Shown: positions 60,251 through 64,000 of the stretch, in pieces
Position numbering within the stretch: position 1 is the stretch's first letter
Layout: each line of letters starts with the position of its first letter
Assembly: GCF_022968395.1 (NCBI RefSeq)
Contig: NZ_JALJQZ010000014.1
Span: forward strand, 30,202-94,201
DNA from: Affinirhizobium lemnae
GTDB taxonomy: Bacteria; Pseudomonadota; Alphaproteobacteria; Rhizobiales; Rhizobiaceae
Direction: 5' to 3'
DNA length: 64,000 nt
Program-made: the position numbers and the translations under genes
The notes under the pieces: generated by a model
Databases searched by the model: none
Told to the model about the DNA's origin: nothing
The model's input: the letters and a program-made list of their open reading frames with translations, nothing else

Positions 60251-62719
60251 TCAGGTTCCTTTGTGCTTCGCCCGATGCGTAGCTTGCGCATGTGCAGGAT
60301 CTTCCGGCCATGGATGCTTGGGATATCGCCCGCGCATATCAGCACGAACATCTTTCCAGGAGCCAGACCAGAAGCCAGGAAGATCTCGCGTGGTCTGGAT
60401 CGGACGATGGGCCGGAGAAGTCAACTCAAGCAGCAGCGGCAGTTTGCCGCCCGCGACAGCCGGATGTGCTTTGAGACCAAACAGTTCCTGCACCCGGATG
60501 GCAAGAACCGGTTCCTCTCCATCATAGCGGATCGGATGGCGTTGACCTGTGGGCGCTTCAAAATGGGTTGGAGCGAGGCGAGCAAGATCCTGCCGAAGCT
60601 CGAATGGAACGAGGGATCTCAGCCCCTCCATCAAACTCCCGGCATCCACGGCGTCCAGTCGAGTCCGGCCACTTTGGAAGGGTACGAACCATTCATCAAG
60701 TCGCTCGAGCAGGCGTTCCTCCGCCATATCGGGCCAAGGGCTGCCAATCGTACGGTGAAGAAAGCCGATCCTGTCCCGCATCTGCTCTGCTTCTTTCGAA
60801 AACGGCAAGCACTGCAGGCCAACTTGCCGCACCCCATCGGCAAGACCACGCGCCGCAGTCTCCCCGACTGGGCGGGGTAAGGGAGATTCCTCTAGCACGA
60901 GTGCACCCAGGCGAACGACGCGGCGAGCGCGGACCTGTTTCGATACGGTATCAAAGAAGGCTTCTTCCCCAGAGATAATCGAATGCTGGAGTTCGTCCTC
61001 AATATCGCTGCGTCGAACCTCTGTGGCCGCCAAAATTCGTACCTGAGCAGCCCGCCCTGTCAGGTCGGCAATTACAAGATACTTGCAACCGGAAAGTCTT
61101 TCGGTCTCGGGAAGTTCTGCGCCACGGCCATTTGCCATGACAAATCGGCCGCGTGCACCGCGTTGGATGGCCACACGGTCCGGAAAGGCGTGCAGAAGCA
61201 GCTGGCCTGCCGAGAGATCTTCCGCCTGTCCCGTGGCCTTTGGCAGCGATTTAGCGAGTTTGTCAGCCAGACCGCGTGCCGCCTCAGCACGCTCACCGCG
61301 TTCACTGCCAAACTGGCGCAGTCGAGAGTCGAGGTCGACGTCTTGTCCGCCCAGACCTTGTTCCGTCAACAGTATGGCTAGTCGAGCCGCCTTGCGAGCT
61401 GCACCGCGTTCGGCGCCTGCAATCACCATCGCGGCCAACCGAGGGGGAAGAGAAAGCTCCCGCATCAGTTTCCCACGAACGGTCAGCGCGTCGTTGTTGT
61501 CCAGCGCTTCCATCATCCGCAAAAGATTGCGTGCTTCTGTCAATGCAGCGAGCGGGGGTTGATCGAGAAAGGAGAGGGTGGCTGGATCCTTCACACCCCA
61601 GTGGGCGAGATCCAGTGCCAGTGCAGCCAGATCACTCGCCAGAATCTGCGGCGGTGTGAAAGCGGGCAGCGCCGCGGTTTGCCCAGCATGCCAAAGGCGA
61701 ATCGCGATGCCAGGCTCCGTTCTTCCAGCTCGGCCTGCTCTCTGGTCTGCCGATGCTCGGGAAACACGGACCGTTTCAAGCCTGGTAATCCCCGTTGACG
61801 GTTCATACACGGGTAATCGTTGCAGTCCGCTGTCAATGACGATTCGCACCCCATCAATCGTAATGGAGGTCTCTGCGATCGATGTCGAAAGAACCACTTT
61901 CCGCTGGCCGACAGGGCTGGGCTTGATGGCCAGATCCTGATCCCGTTGCGACATGGCACCATAGAGAGGTGCCAGAACAGTCGCTTCCGGCAATTTGCCA
62001 ATCAGCCGCTCCTGCACGCGCTTGATTTCGGCTTGCCCGGGCAGGAATGCGAGGATCGAGCCATTTTCCCGATCGTGTGCCGAAAGGATCGCGCGCGTAA
62101 CGCTGTCCTCGATCCTTTCGCTGGCGTCGCGGTCAACGTGCCGGATCTCGATTGGGAAGGTTCGTCCCTCGCTTTTCACCCAGGGGGGACTATCGAGAAG
62201 TGCGCAGACTCGATCGACATCCAGTGTCGCCGACATGACAATGAGGCGGAGGTCTTCGCGCAAAGCTCCCTGCGAATCCAAGGCAAGCGCCAATCCGAAA
62301 TCGGCGTCCAGTGACCTCTCGTGAAACTCATCGAACAGAACGGCAGATACGCCCGTGAGCTTAGGATCTTCCAGGATCATCCGGGTGAACACGCCTTCCG
62401 TCACCACCTCAATGCGAGTCGCCTTCGAAATGCGATTGTCGAGGCGCATTCTGTAACCGACGGTCTGACCAGCCTGTTCGTTGAGGATCGTCGCCATGCG
62501 TGAGGCTGCTGCACGCGCTGCCAGACGGCGAGGTTCCAGGAGAATGATTCGCCCGGTGCACCATTCTTGATCCAGAAGATGAAGCGGCACAGTCGTGGTC
62601 TTGCCAGCGCCAGGTGGCGCTGAAAGCACAAGTCGGTTTCCGGCCGCAAGCGACTGGCCGATTTCGGAGAGTACGGATGTGATGGGAAGTTCAGGTAGGG
62701 AAATTCGGGATGATATCAT
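60251..62719 (-). CDS. hrpB: ATP-dependent RNA helicase HrpB
   Basis: DEAH-family helicase of 822 residues. Walker A SAPPGAGKTTTVPL at 33-46, motif II LFDEFHERSLDADF, SATLD, and the C-terminal HrpB domain ending near the GSWKDVRADMRGRYPKHPWPEDP signature are present. The cellular role is unclear in most bacteria. The start ATGA overlaps the ornithine-cyclodeaminase-family gene by four bases, so the two are read together. Confidence 0.95.
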   Translation of the reverse strand: MISSRISLPELPITSVLSEIGQSLAAGNRLVLSAPPGAGKTTTVPLHLLDQEWCTGRIILLEPRRLAARAAASRMATILNEQAGQTVGYRMRLDNRISKATRIEVVTEGVFTRMILEDPKLTGVSAVLFDEFHERSLDADFGLALALDSQGALREDLRLIVMSATLDVDRVCALLDSPPWVKSEGRTFPIEIRHVDRDASERIEDSVTRAILSAHDRENGSILAFLPGQAEIKRVQERLIGKLPEATVLAPLYGAMSQRDQDLAIKPSPVGQRKVVLSTSIAETSITIDGVRIVIDSGLQRLPVYEPSTGITRLETVRVSRASADQRAGRAGRTEPGIAIRLWHAGQTAALPAFTPPQILASDLAALALDLAHWGVKDPATLSFLDQPPLAALTEARNLLRMMEALDNNDALTVRGKLMRELSLPPRLAAMVIAGAERGAARKAARLAILLTEQGLGGQDVDLDSRLRQFGSERGERAEAARGLADKLAKSLPKATGQAEDLSAGQLLLHAFPDRVAIQRGARGRFVMANGRGAELPETERLSGCKYLVIADLTGRAAQVRILAATEVRRSDIEDELQHSIISGEEAFFDTVSKQVRARRVVRLGALVLEESPLPRPVGETAARGLADGVRQVGLQCLPFSKEAEQMRDRIGFLHRTIGSPWPDMAEERLLERLDEWFVPFQSGRTRLDAVDAGSLMEGLRSLVPFELRQDLARLAPTHFEAPTGQRHPIRYDGEEPVLAIRVQELFGLKAHPAVAGGKLPLLLELTSPAHRPIQTTRDLPGFWSGSWKDVRADMRGRYPKHPWPEDPAHAQATHRAKHKGT

Positions 62720-63672
62720 CGGTTATCAGTTGCCCGAAGCGCGGTTTCATAGGCGAGAATAGCGCCTGCCAGATCCTCAAGCGCCGCACCCACCGATTTG
62801 AACAGAGTGATCTCGGCTTGCGATGTCCTGCCCGGGGGTTTGCCGGTTACGAGTTCGCGCATGTCTCCGCGGATATCCTCCAGCTTCAGAACACCTGTTT
62901 TCAGCGGAATGGCAATGTCGCCGCCCTCGTGCGTAGCACCCTCATAGGTATCAACAAACACGCTGCAACGCTGAATGGCAGTGTCATCGCTTTCACGCAT
63001 GGTGGGTTTGAATGCGCCTACCAGATCGACGTGACATCCGGGCTTCAGCCATTCGCCACGGATCAGCGGCTCATTTGAAAGCGTGGCGCAGGAGATGATG
63101 TCTGCTTGGCGCGCCGCATCCTCCAGACTGGGAGCCGCCTCAGCCGGGATGCCCAACTTTAGGGCCTCTTCAGCAAGGAGAGACGACTTACGCAAATCAC
63201 GTCCCCAGATCCGTACACGCTCAATAGGGCGAACCCTGCAATGCGCCTCCATGAGATTGAGCGAGAGGCGGCCGGTCCCCACCATCACCAAATCCCTCGA
63301 ATCTTCTCGGGAGAGAAGGCGAGAGGCGAGCGCGGATGTCGCAGCGGTACGCCGCGCGGTCAATTCACCGCCTTCGATCAATGCCAGCATTTCACCTGTG
63401 CGTCCTGATGAGAGCAGATACCGCCCCACAATCGTTGGAAGCGACCGCATGTGATTGTCCGGGAAAAGGTTCAATAGCTTCACGCCACTATAGTGACCCG
63501 GCACCCAGGCAGGCATTAGCAGAAGAGTGGCATCCGCTTCACCGGGCACCGACATAGTATGGTGATGTCGAAGCGGCGTAACGCAGTCGCCCGCGAACAT
63601 TTTCGCTATCGCATCAATCAAACCATCGAATGGCAAAGCGGCGCGGGTTTCATTCTCATCAAGAACTTGCAT
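62716..63672 (-). CDS. ornithine cyclodeaminase / mu-crystallin family protein
   Basis: A 318-residue NAD(P)-dependent enzyme of the OCD/mu-crystallin family. It has the nucleotide-binding VGTGRLSLNLMEAHCRV and SCATLSNEPLIRGEWLKPGCHVDLVGAFKPTMRE, both typical. Possible activities include ornithine cyclodeaminase, alanine dehydrogenase, ketimine reductase or pyrroline-2-carboxylate reductase; sequence alone does not choose. It overlaps hrpB. The gap between its start and the rRNA promoter is about 90 bp. Confidence 0.9.
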   Translation of the reverse strand: MQVLDENETRAALPFDGLIDAIAKMFAGDCVTPLRHHHTMSVPGEADATLLLMPAWVPGHYSGVKLLNLFPDNHMRSLPTIVGRYLLSSGRTGEMLALIEGGELTARRTAATSALASRLLSREDSRDLVMVGTGRLSLNLMEAHCRVRPIERVRIWGRDLRKSSLLAEEALKLGIPAEAAPSLEDAARQADIISCATLSNEPLIRGEWLKPGCHVDLVGAFKPTMRESDDTAIQRCSVFVDTYEGATHEGGDIAIPLKTGVLKLEDIRGDMRELVTGKPPGRTSQAEITLFKSVGAALEDLAGAILAYETALRATDNR

Positions 63673-63765
63673 CTAAATCTCCCGGTAATCCGAGGAAACC
63701 ATAGCCTTGGAGTACAAGTGAGGGGAGGCCCCGTGAAAAAAATGACAGATTTCTGACATTGGCAG

Positions 63766-63794
63766 TTGACGGATAAAATTGGTTTGCCTATAAG
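63766..63794 (+). promoter_or_regulatory. strong sigma-70 promoter, probably of an rRNA operon
   Basis: TTGACG (63766-63771) and TATAAG (63789-63794) are separated by exactly 17 bp. The downstream leader (63795-64000) has no credible gene and ends with ATTTGACAATTGAATA, the kind of sequence found before 16S rRNA in Rhizobiaceae. In Agrobacterium C58 an rRNA operon is recalled at about this distance from the origin. The rRNA genes themselves are beyond the window. Confidence 0.7.
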
Positions 63795-64000
63795 CCGTGT
63801 CACTGACGAGGGCAGCGGCGCTGCTGGCGACGGTGTTTTTCGTTCTTGAGGAAGTCTGGTTTTGGCTGGATTGTTTCTCGAGGGGTTGATGATCATTGAG
63901 ATTGGCGAATGCTGATTTTGGCCGGATTTTGGTTTGGCTGATGGATGGTTGTCTTCTGAGATTTGACTGCTTTAGTGGTCTGTTATTTGACAATTGAATA
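63795..64000 (+). other. probable rRNA operon leader (5' part)
   Basis: 206 bp to the window end, GC-poor late, with a GCAGC/GCTGC hairpin near 63812-63824 and no convincing coding frame. It follows the strong promoter and is probably the transcribed leader upstream of 16S rRNA. The 16S start is not in the window. Confidence 0.55.

Noticed and set aside
63673..63993. Possible 106-residue gene on the minus strand at the right edge
   Set aside because: It overlaps the strong promoter and probable rRNA leader, and its codon use is unlike the neighbours.

Overview
The window is about 64 kb of core chromosome from an alphaproteobacterium of the Rhizobiaceae, most like Agrobacterium or close relatives. 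Three things point there. The gene order mnmG-mnmE-rho-hemJ-hemE / ppsR-maf-aroE-coaE-dnaQ // secB-fxsA is the one expected around the replication origin in this family. The acid-response pair chvG/chvI sits beside hprK and pckA. TIM44-domain, DUF1402, DUF2852 and MmcB proteins are also typical of this group. No transposon, prophage, integron or CRISPR array was seen. The genus call comes from recalled gene order and was not confirmed by a search.

Layout. Left of about 6.14 kb all genes run leftward: mnmG (cut by the window edge), mnmE, rho, hemJ and hemE. A 0.4-kb gene-free stretch (6144-6544) carries exact and near-exact DnaA boxes and is the likely chromosomal origin. Rightward from it run ppsR, maf, aroE, coaE and dnaQ, several of them overlapping. 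Then come secB and fxsA (leftward) and a rightward TIM44-domain/mltA/smr/xre string into gyrB. Four strong parS-like ParB sites lie at 1.8, 8.0 and 16.7 kb, so origin and centromere elements occur together here. After gyrB come a PHB depolymerase, DUF2852, a YgjP-like metallopeptidase, and trpF-trpB-trpA-accD-folC.

From 25 to 42.6 kb nearly everything runs leftward. divL, tsaE-amgK, murU, addB, addA and trxA form one tightly packed string that mixes cell-cycle control, tRNA modification, wall recycling and recombination repair. Next to it are ahcY, preceded by a perfect 20-bp palindrome, and the regulatory string chvI-chvG-hprK-EIIA-HPr. pckA and arfB run rightward. The histidine operon (hisB-DUF2628-hisH-hisA-hisF-hisE-coaA) runs leftward. 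hslVU, a DUF1402 protein, a cytochrome P450 and malate synthase G run rightward. The right end holds an L,D-transpeptidase, mmcB, the redox pair actS/actR, hrpB and an ornithine-cyclodeaminase-family gene. It ends in a strong consensus promoter and leader that look like the start of an rRNA operon just beyond the window.

Working together: the left part holds replication start, segregation and topology functions. The middle joins gluconeogenesis (pckA), a regulatory PTS and acid sensing with methionine-cycle and histidine supply. The right part handles redox sensing and the glyoxylate bypass. I found no clearly undescribed system. The most interesting signals are the oriC/parS complex, the ahcY palindrome, the TsaE-AmgK fusion beside MurU, and the DivL-type kinase whose phospho-histidine is replaced by tyrosine.
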